A stretch of DNA of 48,978 nt from the NCBI RefSeq assembly GCF_004349105.1, contig NZ_SMLB01000047.1, positions 1 to 48,978 of the forward strand, written 5' to 3'. The stretch comes from Jiangella aurantiaca (GTDB taxonomy: Bacteria > Actinomycetota > Actinomycetes > Jiangellales > Jiangellaceae). A program made the position numbers and the translations under genes. Positions within the stretch are counted from its first letter, which is position 1. Every line of letters begins with the position of its first letter. Shown here piece by piece: positions 9,634 to 16,960 of this stretch. The notes under the pieces were generated by a model. It saw only the letters and a list, made by a program, of their open reading frames with translations, was not told the DNA's origin and did not search any database.

Positions 9634-9661
9634 CATCACCACGATTGCAATCGTGGTGATG
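9634..9661. repeat. 28-bp perfect palindrome
   Basis: CATCACCACGATTG is followed directly by its exact reverse complement, centred between 9647 and 9648. An imperfect copy of the left arm (CATCACCAGGATTCC) starts at 9614. It resembles a REP-like or cruciform-forming unit. Confidence 0.8.
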
Positions 9662-9744
9662 CTCCAGAAAACGTGGTGACGCGCGGAAGGTGTGGCCGGG
9701 GGACGGCCGGCAAATGTGGCGTACGAAAAGGCCCAGAAATGGAA

Positions 9745-9829
9745 CGACCCGTGGGCTACTTCCACGCCTCCGCGACACACGGTCGCGAAACGTGGCCCGG
9801 ACGGACCAGCGCCGGGAGCCCACGGGTCG
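9745..9829. repeat. Nested inverted repeat (three coaxial stems), possible structured element
   Basis: The outer arms are 13 bp and perfect (CGACCCGTGGGCT 9745-9757 with 9817-9829). Inside them CCACG (9762-9766) pairs with CGTGG (9791-9795), and inside that CGCGAC (9771-9776) pairs with GTCGCG (9782-9787). The order of arms makes one long branched-free hairpin with internal loops. Confidence 0.6.
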
Positions 9830-10049
9830 GGTGACTGCTCGGTAGTTGCCAGCAACCAAGCCGGCGAACGCGGGGGTCACCCCCAAGTCCTGCGACGAGC
9901 AGGGCTGCTAGCGAGCAGCCACCTCACGAGTCCGATAGCTATTCATCTACTGGACCACCTCCTCTCCGTGTGCCCACCACGTTATGCCGCCAACGCCCCC
10001 GCGGCAACGCCTTTTCCGCGACGTGAACCAGGGAACAAAACGGAGAGAT

Positions 10050-10733
10050 TCAGGGGATCGCGATCCACGTCGACCGAGCGCGGCCGAGCACGCGGCCGTC
10101 AGCGCCGTAGAGGGTGGAGTCCGTCCAGGTCTTGCGCCCCTCGGTGCCGACGAAGCCGCCCATGACCAGGCACGACTCGCCAGCCGCCGGTACATCAGAC
10201 ACGTGGGCGGTGATGCGGCCGAGCACCATGGGGCGGCCCTCGATCGGCGCCGACCAGCCGCCGGGGCAGTCCAGCGCCGCCCAGACGAACTCCGGCGCGC
10301 CCGCGACGTCGTCGCCGACCGACCACAGGCAGGCGGTCCGGCCGTCGCCGACGCGGCCGGGGAAGAGCCGCAGGCCGTCGCCGGGGGAGCGGGCCGGGCC
10401 GCAGACGAAGCACTCGGGGAACGGGTGGGCCGAGAACCCGGGGTAGCGCGCGGAAATCTCCGCGACTTCGGCGACGGGGACGGGCGGGACGGCGACCAGG
10501 TCACCCTCAGAGCCGGAGGCGCCGGCCACGGCGACCAGCATGTCGCCGTCCGCGAGCTCCAGACCGCCGTCGAGAGAGGAACGCACCGACAGCGGCGTCT
10601 CCAGTGGTGGCGGCGTGCGCAGCGTGACGGTGACCGGCCCGGCGCCGAGCCGCGCGGCCAGCACGCCCGCCACGTAACCGCCGTTGCCCGACGTGGTGGG
10701 ACCGCGGAACCGCGACTGCACCGTCACCGTCAT
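10050..10733 (-). CDS. Hypothetical protein, hotdog/thioesterase-like
   Basis: This 227-residue protein begins TVTVQSRFRGPTTSGNGGYVAG, has a conserved-looking FPECFVCGPARSPGDGLRLF block around residue 110, and shows FVWAALDCPGGW and ARSTWIAI segments suggestive of a double hotdog fold. I recognise the type from actinobacterial genomes but know no assigned function. The ATG at 10731-10733 is the first start giving a family-like N-terminus; no strong ribosome site precedes it. It is divergent from nagA, with repeat R2 copy 2 between them. Confidence 0.7.
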   Translation of the reverse strand: MTVTVQSRFRGPTTSGNGGYVAGVLAARLGAGPVTVTLRTPPPLETPLSVRSSLDGGLELADGDMLVAVAGASGSEGDLVAVPPVPVAEVAEISARYPGFSAHPFPECFVCGPARSPGDGLRLFPGRVGDGRTACLWSVGDDVAGAPEFVWAALDCPGGWSAPIEGRPMVLGRITAHVSDVPAAGESCLVMGGFVGTEGRKTWTDSTLYGADGRVLGRARSTWIAIP

Positions 10734-10743
10734 GCCGACCGAG

Positions 10744-10800
10744 CTTAGGAGGGCCGGGCATACCGGCGACGAGAGGGGCCGGAGGCCCACGCGATACGGT
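10744..10800 (+). repeat. Dispersed repeat, family R2, copy 2 (partial)
   Basis: TTAGGAGGGCCGGGCA, ACCGGCGA and GAGAGGGGCCGGAGGCC match the first half of copy 3 (from 23590). The remaining ~70 bp of the element are absent or diverged. It sits between the divergent hotdog-like gene and nagA. Confidence 0.7.
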
Positions 10801-10836
10801 GCGGACCGACACGGAACGAAGCCGGGAGGAACGCGC

Positions 10837-11964
10837 ATGACGGTGATCGCCGGTGCGGTGATGGTCGCGCCGGACGGCGTAGTGGAGGACGGCTGGCTGG
10901 AGGTCGACGGCGCCCGCATCGCCGCGCTGGGCCTGGGCACGCCGCCACGCCCCGCGGACCGCGACCTCGTGGGACGCTGGCTGGTCCCCGGCTTCGTCGA
11001 CATGCACACGCACGGCGGCGGCGGTGGCACCGTCGTCGGCGCCGACCCGCAGGCCATCAGCACCTTCGTCGCCACGCACCGCCGCCACGGCACCACGTCC
11101 GTCGTCGCGAGCCTGGTCACCGGCGAATACGCCGCGCTGGAGCACGATGTGCGGGCGCTGGCCGAGCTGACCGACGACGGGCTGATCGCGGGCGTCCACC
11201 TGGAGGGACCGTGGATCTCCCCGGCCCGCAAGGGCGCCCACGACGAGCGCGCCCTGCGCACCCCGGAGCCGGCCGCCGTCGAGCGCCTGCTGACCGCCGG
11301 CCGAGGAACCGTCCGCATGGTCACGCTAGCCCCCGAACTGGAGCACGGCCTGGACGCCGTCCGTGCGGTCGTCGCCGCGGGGGCCGTCGCCGCCGTCGGG
11401 CACACCGACGCCGGCTACGACATCACGAAACGCGCCATCGACGCCGGGGCGACGGTCGCGACGCACCTGTTCAACGCTATGGCGCCGGTCCACCACCGCG
11501 ACCCGGGCCCGATCGTCGCGCTCCTGGAGGACGACCGGATCACCGTCGAGCTGATCCTCGACGGCGTCCACCTGCACGCCGCGGTCGCTCGCCTGGTCCG
11601 CAACGCGGCCGGTCCAGAACGCGTGGCCCTGGTCACCGACGCCATGGACGCGACGGACATCGGCGACGGCGAGTACCTGCTCGGCGAGCTCGCCGTGCGG
11701 GTCGAGAACGGGGTCGCCCGGCTGGTCGACGGCGGCTCGATCGCCGGCAGCACCCTGACCATGGACCACGCGTTCCGGTTCGCCGTCGAGCAGGCCGGGT
11801 TCACCGTGCCGGAGGCTGTGCGCGCGACGTCGGCGACGCCGGCCCGGCTGCTGGGCATCGACGGCCGCACCGGCGCGCTCGCCCCGGGCCTCGATGCCGA
11901 CCTCGTCGTGCTCGACGCGGACCTGACGGTGGACGCCGTCATGGCGCGCGGCGAGTGGGTCTGA
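10837..11964 (+). CDS. nagA: N-acetylglucosamine-6-phosphate deacetylase
   Basis: This 375-residue amidohydrolase removes acetate from GlcNAc-6-phosphate in aminosugar use and cell-wall recycling. The metal-binding pattern is present: VPGFVDMHTHGGGG near residue 55, the bridging Glu in GVHLEGPWISPARKGAH, GHTDAGYD and HLFNAMAPVHHRDPG, and the catalytic Asp in ALVTDAMDATD. GSIAGSTLTMDHA is also typical. GGGAGGA lies 6 nt before the ATG at 10837. It is monocistronic; no nagB or PTS gene is adjacent. Confidence 0.95.
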   Translation: MTVIAGAVMVAPDGVVEDGWLEVDGARIAALGLGTPPRPADRDLVGRWLVPGFVDMHTHGGGGGTVVGADPQAISTFVATHRRHGTTSVVASLVTGEYAALEHDVRALAELTDDGLIAGVHLEGPWISPARKGAHDERALRTPEPAAVERLLTAGRGTVRMVTLAPELEHGLDAVRAVVAAGAVAAVGHTDAGYDITKRAIDAGATVATHLFNAMAPVHHRDPGPIVALLEDDRITVELILDGVHLHAAVARLVRNAAGPERVALVTDAMDATDIGDGEYLLGELAVRVENGVARLVDGGSIAGSTLTMDHAFRFAVEQAGFTVPEAVRATSATPARLLGIDGRTGALAPGLDADLVVLDADLTVDAVMARGEWV

Positions 11965-12006
11965 CCGCAGGAATCCGGGCCGGGCACAGCGCCGTTGAGG
12001 ACAGCG

Positions 12007-12825
12007 ATGCAACGCGCACAGCTCGCCGACTTCCTCCGCTCGCGCCGGGCGGCGCTCCGGCCCGACGACGTGGGGCTGCGCCCGGGCGTGGGGCAGCGGC
12101 GCACCCCGGGCCTGCGGCGTGACGAGGTCGCACTGCTCAGCGGCATCTCGACGGACTACTACACGCGGCTGGAGCAGCGCCGGGGACCGGTACCGTCTGG
12201 CCAGGTGCTGGCTTCGATGGCGCGCGCCCTGAGGCTGTCCGACGGCGAGCGCGAGTACCTGTTCGAGCTGGCCGGGCGGGCCGCCCCGCCGCGGACCGAG
12301 AGCCCGGACGAGGTGGCGCCCGGCATGCGCCGGGTCCTCGATCGGCTCGGCGACGTGCCGGCGATGGTGTCGGACCCGGTGGGCCGGACGCTGCTGCAGA
12401 CGCCCGCGGCCCGGGCCCTGCTGGGCGGCGAGTCGCGGTACACCGGCGCCGCGCGCAGCCGTGCCTACCGGTGGTTCACCGACCCGGACGCGCGGCTACG
12501 CACGCCGGCCGCGGACCACGACCGGCACTCCCGGAACCTGGTCACGGGCCTGGCGGCCGCCACCGCGGCGGCCGGGCCCCGGTCGACGGCGGCAGCCTTG
12601 GTGAGCGAGCTGCGCCGCCGCAGCGCCGAGTTCGCCGCAATCTGGGCGACCCACCCGGTCGCCGACGCCGTGTGCCCGCCGATGCGAATCCTCCATCCAG
12701 AGCTGGGCGTCGTCGACGTCCGCGGCGACAACCTCTTCGATCCGGACCGTTCGCAGGTCCTGACGATCTTCACTGTCGAGCCCCGCTCGAACAGCGAGGA
12801 GAAGGTCCGGCTGCTCACCGTCTGA
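12007..12825 (+). CDS. XRE/MmyB-type transcriptional regulator
   Basis: The 272-residue protein has an N-terminal helix-turn-helix (LADFLRSRRAALRP, GLRRDEVALLSGISTDYYTRLEQ) and the C-terminal MmyB-like ligand-binding domain (about residues 100-265). The latter is recognisable from PAMVSDPVGRTLLQTPAARALLG and HPELGVVDVRGDNLFDPDRSQ. The ATG at 12007 has GAGG 8 nt upstream; the TTG at 11995 is less likely. In actinobacteria these regulators usually control an adjacent oxidoreductase gene; here the neighbour is the deleted aldehyde dehydrogenase. Confidence 0.9.
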   Translation: MQRAQLADFLRSRRAALRPDDVGLRPGVGQRRTPGLRRDEVALLSGISTDYYTRLEQRRGPVPSGQVLASMARALRLSDGEREYLFELAGRAAPPRTESPDEVAPGMRRVLDRLGDVPAMVSDPVGRTLLQTPAARALLGGESRYTGAARSRAYRWFTDPDARLRTPAADHDRHSRNLVTGLAAATAAAGPRSTAAALVSELRRRSAEFAAIWATHPVADAVCPPMRILHPELGVVDVRGDNLFDPDRSQVLTIFTVEPRSNSEEKVRLLTV

Positions 12826-12877
12826 GGGGGACAGACAGAGCATGGTTCGCCCGGCGGACCCGCCGCAGGGTGGAAGC

Positions 12878-13651
12878 ATGACCGTCACGCATGACCTCAT
12901 CCCCGCACCGCACGAACTCGACATCGACGGGCACTGGATCGGCGGCGCCCTCAAGCGGGTCGCCCTGGAGCTGGGCGGCAAGACCGCGAACATCGTCCTG
13001 CCCGAGGCCGATATCGACCACGCCGTCGCCGAGACGCTCCGGTACGCCTGGACGAACAGCGGCCAGGCCTGCGGGGCGTGGACGCGCCTGCTGGTGCCGG
13101 CCGACCGGCACCACGAGGTCGTCGCCGAACTGGTCGCCGAGGCGGCCGCCTACACGGTCGGGGACCCGTGGGACGAGAACACCCGCATCGGGCCCCTGGC
13201 GTCGCAGGCCCAGTGGGAGCGGGTCAACGCCTACATCGAGCGGGGCGTCGCCGACGGCCTGGACCTCGTCTACGGCGGACCGGGCCGGGTCACCGGCTTC
13301 GAGCGGGGCGCGTTCGTCCGGCCGACGATCTTCGCGGGGGTCGACCCGCTGTCGGTCGTCGCTCAGGAGGAGATCTTCGGGCCGGTGCTCAGCGTGATTC
13401 CGTACCGCTCGGAGGACGAGGCCGTGGAGATCGCCGACGGGACGATCTACGGCCTCGGCGCCGCCGTCTTCGGCGACCGCGACCACGCCCTCGATGTCGC
13501 CCGGCGGCTCGCGGCCGGGCAGGTCTACGTCAACGGCGCGCCGTTCAACCCACTCGCGCCGTTCGGCGGCTACAAGCAGTCCGGCACGGGCCGCGAGATG
13601 GGCCGGGCGGGTGTCGAGGAGTTCACCGAGCTCAAGGCCATCCAGCTCTGA
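12878..13651 (+). pseudogene. Aldehyde dehydrogenase with large internal in-frame deletion
   Basis: The 257-residue ORF starts like an ALDH (ELDIDGHWIGG) but jumps at about residue 22 to LKRVALELGGKTANIVLPEADI, which normally lies near residue 250 of a ~480-residue enzyme. About 220-230 residues carrying most of the NAD-binding Rossmann domain and the GSTxxG region are missing. The rest is intact: Glu in LELGGK, the catalytic Cys in SGQACGAWTRLLVP, EEIFGPVLSV, and the C-terminal FGGYKQSGTGREMG. No frameshift or stop interrupts it. It is unlikely to be an active NAD-dependent dehydrogenase, though the fragment may be expressed. The junction is near 12945. Confidence 0.8.
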
Positions 13652-13653
13652 GG

Positions 13654-13718
13654 GCTAGCCTCGAGGCCGGCCGCGAGGTCTCAGACGGCGGCGAGTCCTA
13701 CACGGGAAAGGGAGAATC
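13654..13718 (+). repeat. Dispersed ~60-bp repeat, family R1, copy B
   Basis: It begins GGCTAGCC 2 bp after the aldehyde dehydrogenase stop, then carries GGCCGCGAGGTCTCAGACGG, CGGCGAGTCCTACACGGGAA and AGGGAGAATC. The opposite-strand 2H gene ends inside it: the last seven codons (GDSPFPV) and the TAG are repeat sequence. Confidence 0.85.
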
Positions 13719-14204
13719 GCCCAGCCGCCAGCTGGTCAGCACCCGAGATCGGTGCGGCTCGTACCACGCGAGGTCGACGCGGTCAGCCACGCAGCTCACC
13801 GGGACGGTGTCGCCCAGCCGGTCCCGGGTCGACTCCACCGAGACCTCGGCCGAGCGCCAGTCGAGGGTGAGGTGCGGGACGATGTCGGGGAACTGGCCGC
13901 CGTACGGCGGACACTGCGGGAACGCCGCGACGAACCGCTCGGTGAGCGCCCGGAACGGCTCGGCCGGCTCCGGCGGGAGGTAGATGACGCCGTTCGGGAA
14001 CGTCTCCAGCCGGCGCAGCGTGAACGCGACCGGCGCCGTCGCCGCCAGGATGGCCGCCACCGCCTCCAGCGACGCGGCGTCCGGCGTGGGCAGGAACGGC
14101 GCCAGCACGGTGATGTGCGCGTGCGTGAAGGCGGGATCGGCCGAGAGATACGCGCGGTCGTAGTGCTCGAACCGGCCCCGGACGAACGACTCCACGGCCG
14201 GCAC
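13698..14204 (-). CDS. 2'-5' RNA ligase family protein (2H phosphoesterase)
   Basis: This 168-residue protein has the two 2H catalytic motifs, HITVLAPF near residue 30 and HLTLDW near residue 112. It is a paralogue of thpR in fold only; this actinobacterial group is shorter and functionally uncharacterised. The GTG at 14204 is the first standard start. The in-frame sequence just upstream (TVLQIP) looks family-like, and GAGGAAGAGAG from repeat R1 copy C lies about 40 nt upstream, so the true start may be a non-standard codon near 14222. The C-terminus is encoded by repeat copy B. Confidence 0.8.
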   Translation of the reverse strand: MPAVESFVRGRFEHYDRAYLSADPAFTHAHITVLAPFLPTPDAASLEAVAAILAATAPVAFTLRRLETFPNGVIYLPPEPAEPFRALTERFVAAFPQCPPYGGQFPDIVPHLTLDWRSAEVSVESTRDRLGDTVPVSCVADRVDLAWYEPHRSRVLTSWRLGDSPFPV

Positions 14205-14230
14205 GGGGATCTGCAGGACCGTGAATCCCG

Positions 14231-14296
14231 GCCTGGTTCTCTCTTCCTCGTGGGACTCGCCGCCGCTTGGAACCTCGCGGTCGGCTTTGGGGCTAT
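14231..14296 (-). repeat. Dispersed ~60-bp repeat, family R1, copy C
   Basis: On the minus strand it starts with the TAG stop of the 14293-14574 gene (GGATAGCCCC), continues AAAGCCGACCGCGAGGTTCC, GGCGGCGAGTCCCACGAGGA and ends in AGAGAGAACC near the 2H gene start. Confidence 0.85.
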
Positions 14297-14574
14297 CCGT
14301 CGGCCCAGGCGCGCAGCACGTGTGCCGCGGCCTCCTCGGCCGTCCAGCCGTAGGACTCGGCCTTGCGCCGCAGCCGCTTGCGGTCGCGCTTGGACAGCGT
14401 CACCACCAGGTCTGCGTCGTCGCCGGTGTGCGCCTTCTTCTTGTGCTTCTTGACCGCCTTGGCGAGGGCGGCTTCGTCGACGGCCAGCGAGGAGAGGTGC
14501 GGCGCGGCCGGGCGGACGGTGCCGTCGCGGCCGCGGACCAGGGCGGGCCGCGGCGGGGGCAGCGACGAGCTCAT
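14293..14574 (-). CDS. Small basic protein coupled to ParA
   Basis: This 93-residue protein has a Pro-rich N-terminus and a strongly basic centre (KAVKKHKKKAH, LSKRDRKRLRRKAESYGW), ending in a short helix (TAEEAAAHVLRAW). Its ATG overlaps the ParA stop (ATGA), so translation is coupled. A small basic partner directly downstream of a ParA ATPase could be a DNA-binding or ParA-activating protein analogous to ParB/ParG; that is inference, since I recognise no domain. Its stop codon belongs to repeat R1 copy C. Confidence 0.65.
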   Translation of the reverse strand: MSSSLPPPRPALVRGRDGTVRPAAPHLSSLAVDEAALAKAVKKHKKKAHTGDDADLVVTLSKRDRKRLRRKAESYGWTAEEAAAHVLRAWADG

Positions 14575-15368
14575 CGGGAGGCCCCCTTCGAGAACGGGCC
14601 GGCTCCGGTCCTGGCCGTGGTCAGCAGCGTGAGGTAGCCGGCGAAGACGCGGCTGACCTCGCGCGCACCCGGGGACGGCCAGCGCTGGATCGGCACCCCG
14701 GCGCCCTGGGCCCGGGTGACGGCCGAGCGCTCCGGCAGCACGGGGTCGATGACGAGGTCGCGGTAGGCGGCGATCAGCTCGTCGAGCCGGAACCGGTGCT
14801 CGGCGGCGCCGACGCGGAACCGGTTGACGACGATGCCGGCCGGCCGCAGCCGCAGGTTGTGCGCGCTGCGGACAGCGTCGACGGCGTCGAGCGCCTGCTG
14901 GGCGCCGGCCAGCGCGAAGGCCGTCGCCTCGGTGACGATGAGCGCGGTGTCGCTGGCCGCCAGCGCGTTGCGGGTGAGCTCGGCGAGGCTGGGTGGGCAG
15001 TCGATGAGGACGAGGTCGGCGTCGCGGAGGCCGGCGAGCGCGGCGCGCACGTGGTGCCGGCCGGGGTGGCCGTCGGGCGGATGGTTGCGCCGCTCGAGCG
15101 CGGGCTCGCCGGCCAGAACGCGGACCGGCTCGCCCCAGCCGCTGACCGCGAGGGCGTCGCCGATGGCCACCGGCCGGTCGCCGGTGAGGATGTCGTTGGC
15201 GGTGAACTGCACGCCGTCGGGCGCGAGAACCGTCGTGGCGTTGGCCTGCGGGTCGAGGTCGACGACGACGCAGCGCAGCTTCTGTGCGGCGGCCGCGCCT
15301 GCCAGCCCGAGCGTGACGGTCGTCTTCCCGACGCCGCCCTTGAGGCTCAGAACGCTCACCACCGGCAC
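14571..15368 (-). CDS. ParA/Soj family ATPase (orphan)
   Basis: The 265-residue deviant-Walker ATPase shows LSLKGGVGKTTVTLGLAG (both signature lysines), VVVDLDPQANATTVLA, LVLIDCPPSLAELTRNA and GIVVNRF. Family members form ATP-bound dimers on DNA and position cargo. The GTG at 15368 has GGGAG upstream and starts PVVSVLSLKGG, the usual ParA beginning; an ORF open to 15470 adds a non-homologous leader. No parB or origin is adjacent, so this is not the chromosome-partition locus. The cargo is unknown, with the small basic protein downstream the best partner candidate. Confidence 0.85.
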   Translation of the reverse strand: MPVVSVLSLKGGVGKTTVTLGLAGAAAAQKLRCVVVDLDPQANATTVLAPDGVQFTANDILTGDRPVAIGDALAVSGWGEPVRVLAGEPALERRNHPPDGHPGRHHVRAALAGLRDADLVLIDCPPSLAELTRNALAASDTALIVTEATAFALAGAQQALDAVDAVRSAHNLRLRPAGIVVNRFRVGAAEHRFRLDELIAAYRDLVIDPVLPERSAVTRAQGAGVPIQRWPSPGAREVSRVFAGYLTLLTTARTGAGPFSKGASR

Positions 15369-15558
15369 CCGGTGAGTCTCCCACGAGCTGACGCCCGGCG
15401 TCTCGGTCCGGAGCGCCGAGCCCATCGAAACCGGAAACGAGACGCGGTCGCGATAAGCTCGACGTATCAACCCGACCCCGGCGGGTTGTGGGCAACCGAC
15501 GGCACCACGGGCCGGAGGGCCAGCCGAATTTCATGAGTCATGCGAGGAGAGCCGTCGG

Positions 15559-16242
15559 GTGAGCGACCTCATCGATACGACAGAGATGTACCTCAAGACG
15601 ATCTTCGAGCTCGAAGAGGAAGGCATCGTCCCGCTTCGCGCGCGCATCGCCGAGCGTCTGCACCAGTCCGGTCCCACCGTCAGCCAGACCGTCGCCCGCA
15701 TGGAGCGCGACGGCCTGCTGCACGTCGACGAGGATCGTCACCTGGAGCTGTCCGAGAAGGGCCGGCTGCTGGCCATGCGGGTCATGCGCAAGCACCGCCT
15801 GGTCGAGCGGCTGCTGGTCGACGTCATCGGGCTCGACTGGGAGCTGGTGCACAACGAGGCCTGCCGCTGGGAGCACGTCGTCTCGGAGGCGGTCGAGCGC
15901 CGCCTGGTCGACCTCCTGCACGAGCCGGCCGCCGACCCCTACGGCAACCCGATCCCCGGCCTGGCCGAGCTGGGCAGCGCCATCGTCGTCGAGGACTTCC
16001 GCGCCGGCGTCCGGCAGCTGCGCCAGGCCGGCACCGTCAACGGCGCCGAGGTCACCGTCCGGCACATCGGCGAGCCGCTGCAGGTCGACGAGAAGCTGCT
16101 GGCCAGCCTGCGTGAGGCCGAGATCGTCCCCGGCCGCACAGTGCGGGCCACCACCACCGACAACGGCGTGCAGGTGCGCAGCACCGAGACCGTCGAGCTG
16201 TCCGCCGCCGACGCCTCGCACATCTTCGTGAGCGTCCCGTGA
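15559..16242 (+). CDS. DtxR family metal-dependent repressor (IdeR-like)
   Basis: The 227-residue length and three-part layout fit DtxR/IdeR. The N-terminal winged helix is LIDTTEMYLKTIFELEEEG with QSGPTVSQTVARMERDGLL. The metal-binding dimer domain carries HRLVERLLVDVIGLDWELVH, NEACRWEHVVSEAVERRL and NPIPGL. The SH3-like C-terminal domain runs from about residue 145. Metal ligands Cys (NEACRWEH), Glu and His are in place, so it should sense Fe(II) or Mn(II). GTG at 15559 has AGGAGAG upstream. The rhodanese gene overlaps its stop. Confidence 0.92.
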   Translation: MSDLIDTTEMYLKTIFELEEEGIVPLRARIAERLHQSGPTVSQTVARMERDGLLHVDEDRHLELSEKGRLLAMRVMRKHRLVERLLVDVIGLDWELVHNEACRWEHVVSEAVERRLVDLLHEPAADPYGNPIPGLAELGSAIVVEDFRAGVRQLRQAGTVNGAEVTVRHIGEPLQVDEKLLASLREAEIVPGRTVRATTTDNGVQVRSTETVELSAADASHIFVSVP

Positions 16243-16562
16243 GCGCAGCCGAGGTCTCCGTCGACGAACTGGCGGCGCAGTGGAAGGACGGCGGCGCCAC
16301 GATCGTCGACGTCCGTGAGCCGGGCGAGTACGTCGAGGCGCACATCCCCGGCGTCCAGCTGATCCCGATGGGCTCGGTCATCGAGCAGATCGGAGACATC
16401 CCGCGCGACCGCACCGTGTACATCGTGTGCGCGGTCGGCGGGCGCAGCGCGCAGGTGGCCGACTACCTCGACGCGCAGGGTTACGACGTTCGTAACGTCG
16501 CCGGCGGAACGAACGCGTGGATCCGCGCCGGCCACCCGGTCGAGACCGGCCTGCCGGAATAG
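16239..16562 (+). CDS. Rhodanese-like domain protein
   Basis: This is a single rhodanese domain of 107 residues. The CH2A-like region is IVDVREPGEYVEAHIPGVQL, and the active loop is VCAVGGRSAQVADYL with a catalytic Cys at about residue 67. Such proteins transfer sulfane sulfur to acceptors such as cyanide or thiols. Its GTG overlaps the DtxR stop (GTGA), implying translational coupling and a shared transcript, so a role in sulfur or iron-sulfur supply under metal control is plausible but unproven. Confidence 0.92.
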   Translation: MSAAEVSVDELAAQWKDGGATIVDVREPGEYVEAHIPGVQLIPMGSVIEQIGDIPRDRTVYIVCAVGGRSAQVADYLDAQGYDVRNVAGGTNAWIRAGHPVETGLPE

Positions 16563-16581
16563 ACGAGAGACGTCACAGCAA

Positions 16582-16603
16582 CGGGCGGCCGGTTGGCCGC
16601 CCG
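16582..16603. terminator. Bidirectional hairpin between convergent genes
   Basis: CGGGCGGCC (16582-16590) and GGCCGCCCG (16595-16603) form a perfect 9-bp stem with a GGTT loop, 20 bp after the rhodanese stop and 16 bp after the stop of the opposite gene. It has no T tract. Confidence 0.6.
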
Positions 16604-16618
16604 CTCTCTCAGGGACGG

Positions 16619-16885
16619 TCAGAGCCGGCGGACGTGCCGCACCAGCATCGCCGGGGTCTCGCGGGCCCCTCGACCCTGCGGGGCCACGACGCCGGTGATC
16701 TCGACGTCGTCGCCCAGCTCGGCGGCGCTGTCGAACGGGCCGAGCAGCTCGAACCGCTCACCGGCGGCGTCGAGCTCGAGGAACCCCTCGCGCTGGGCGA
16801 GCACGAGCTTGCCCCGGCGGGTGACAGCGGTGAGCGGGTCGGCGAAGCCCGCCATGGTCTCGAACTGACTCCTCGTCATGAGCAC
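16619..16885 (-). CDS. Hypothetical 88-aa protein
   Basis: The predicted product is mostly short beta strands (AVTRRGKLVLAQ, FLELDAAGERFELLG, DDVEITGVVAP) ending in a basic stretch (LVRHVRRL), a composition compatible with an OB-like or small barrel fold. I do not recognise a family. GTG 16885 or ATG 16879 may be the start; neither has a clear ribosome site. It is the last gene on this strand before the DtxR operon and lies 75 bp after the PRPP synthetase. Confidence 0.55.
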   Translation of the reverse strand: MLMTRSQFETMAGFADPLTAVTRRGKLVLAQREGFLELDAAGERFELLGPFDSAAELGDDVEITGVVAPQGRGARETPAMLVRHVRRL

Positions 16886-16960
16886 TGAGTATGGAGGGCG
16901 GGTTCGGCCGCCGTCTGGGAAATGCCCGGATTGGTACCGGTGCTGGGGGTGAGCTGCCTC

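Larger units (their letters stand above)
9522..10049. other. 528-bp intergenic region rich in palindromes, no gene supported
   Basis: The region lies between convergent genes (pdxH and the hotdog-like gene). It holds a 28-bp perfect palindrome, a three-stem nested inverted repeat and a short hairpin (GGCTGCT 9903-9909 / AGCAGCC 9914-9920). ORFs crossing it lack ribosome sites and protein-like composition. Confidence 0.6.

Noticed and set aside
9880-9920. Possible riboswitch (GGGGGTCACCCCC plus GGCTGCT hairpin)
   Set aside because: It matches no riboswitch core I know and lies between convergent genes, not upstream of a start codon.
9611-10165. Short ORFs on both strands in the pdxH downstream region
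   Set aside because: They cross palindromes, lack ribosome sites and have no protein-like composition.
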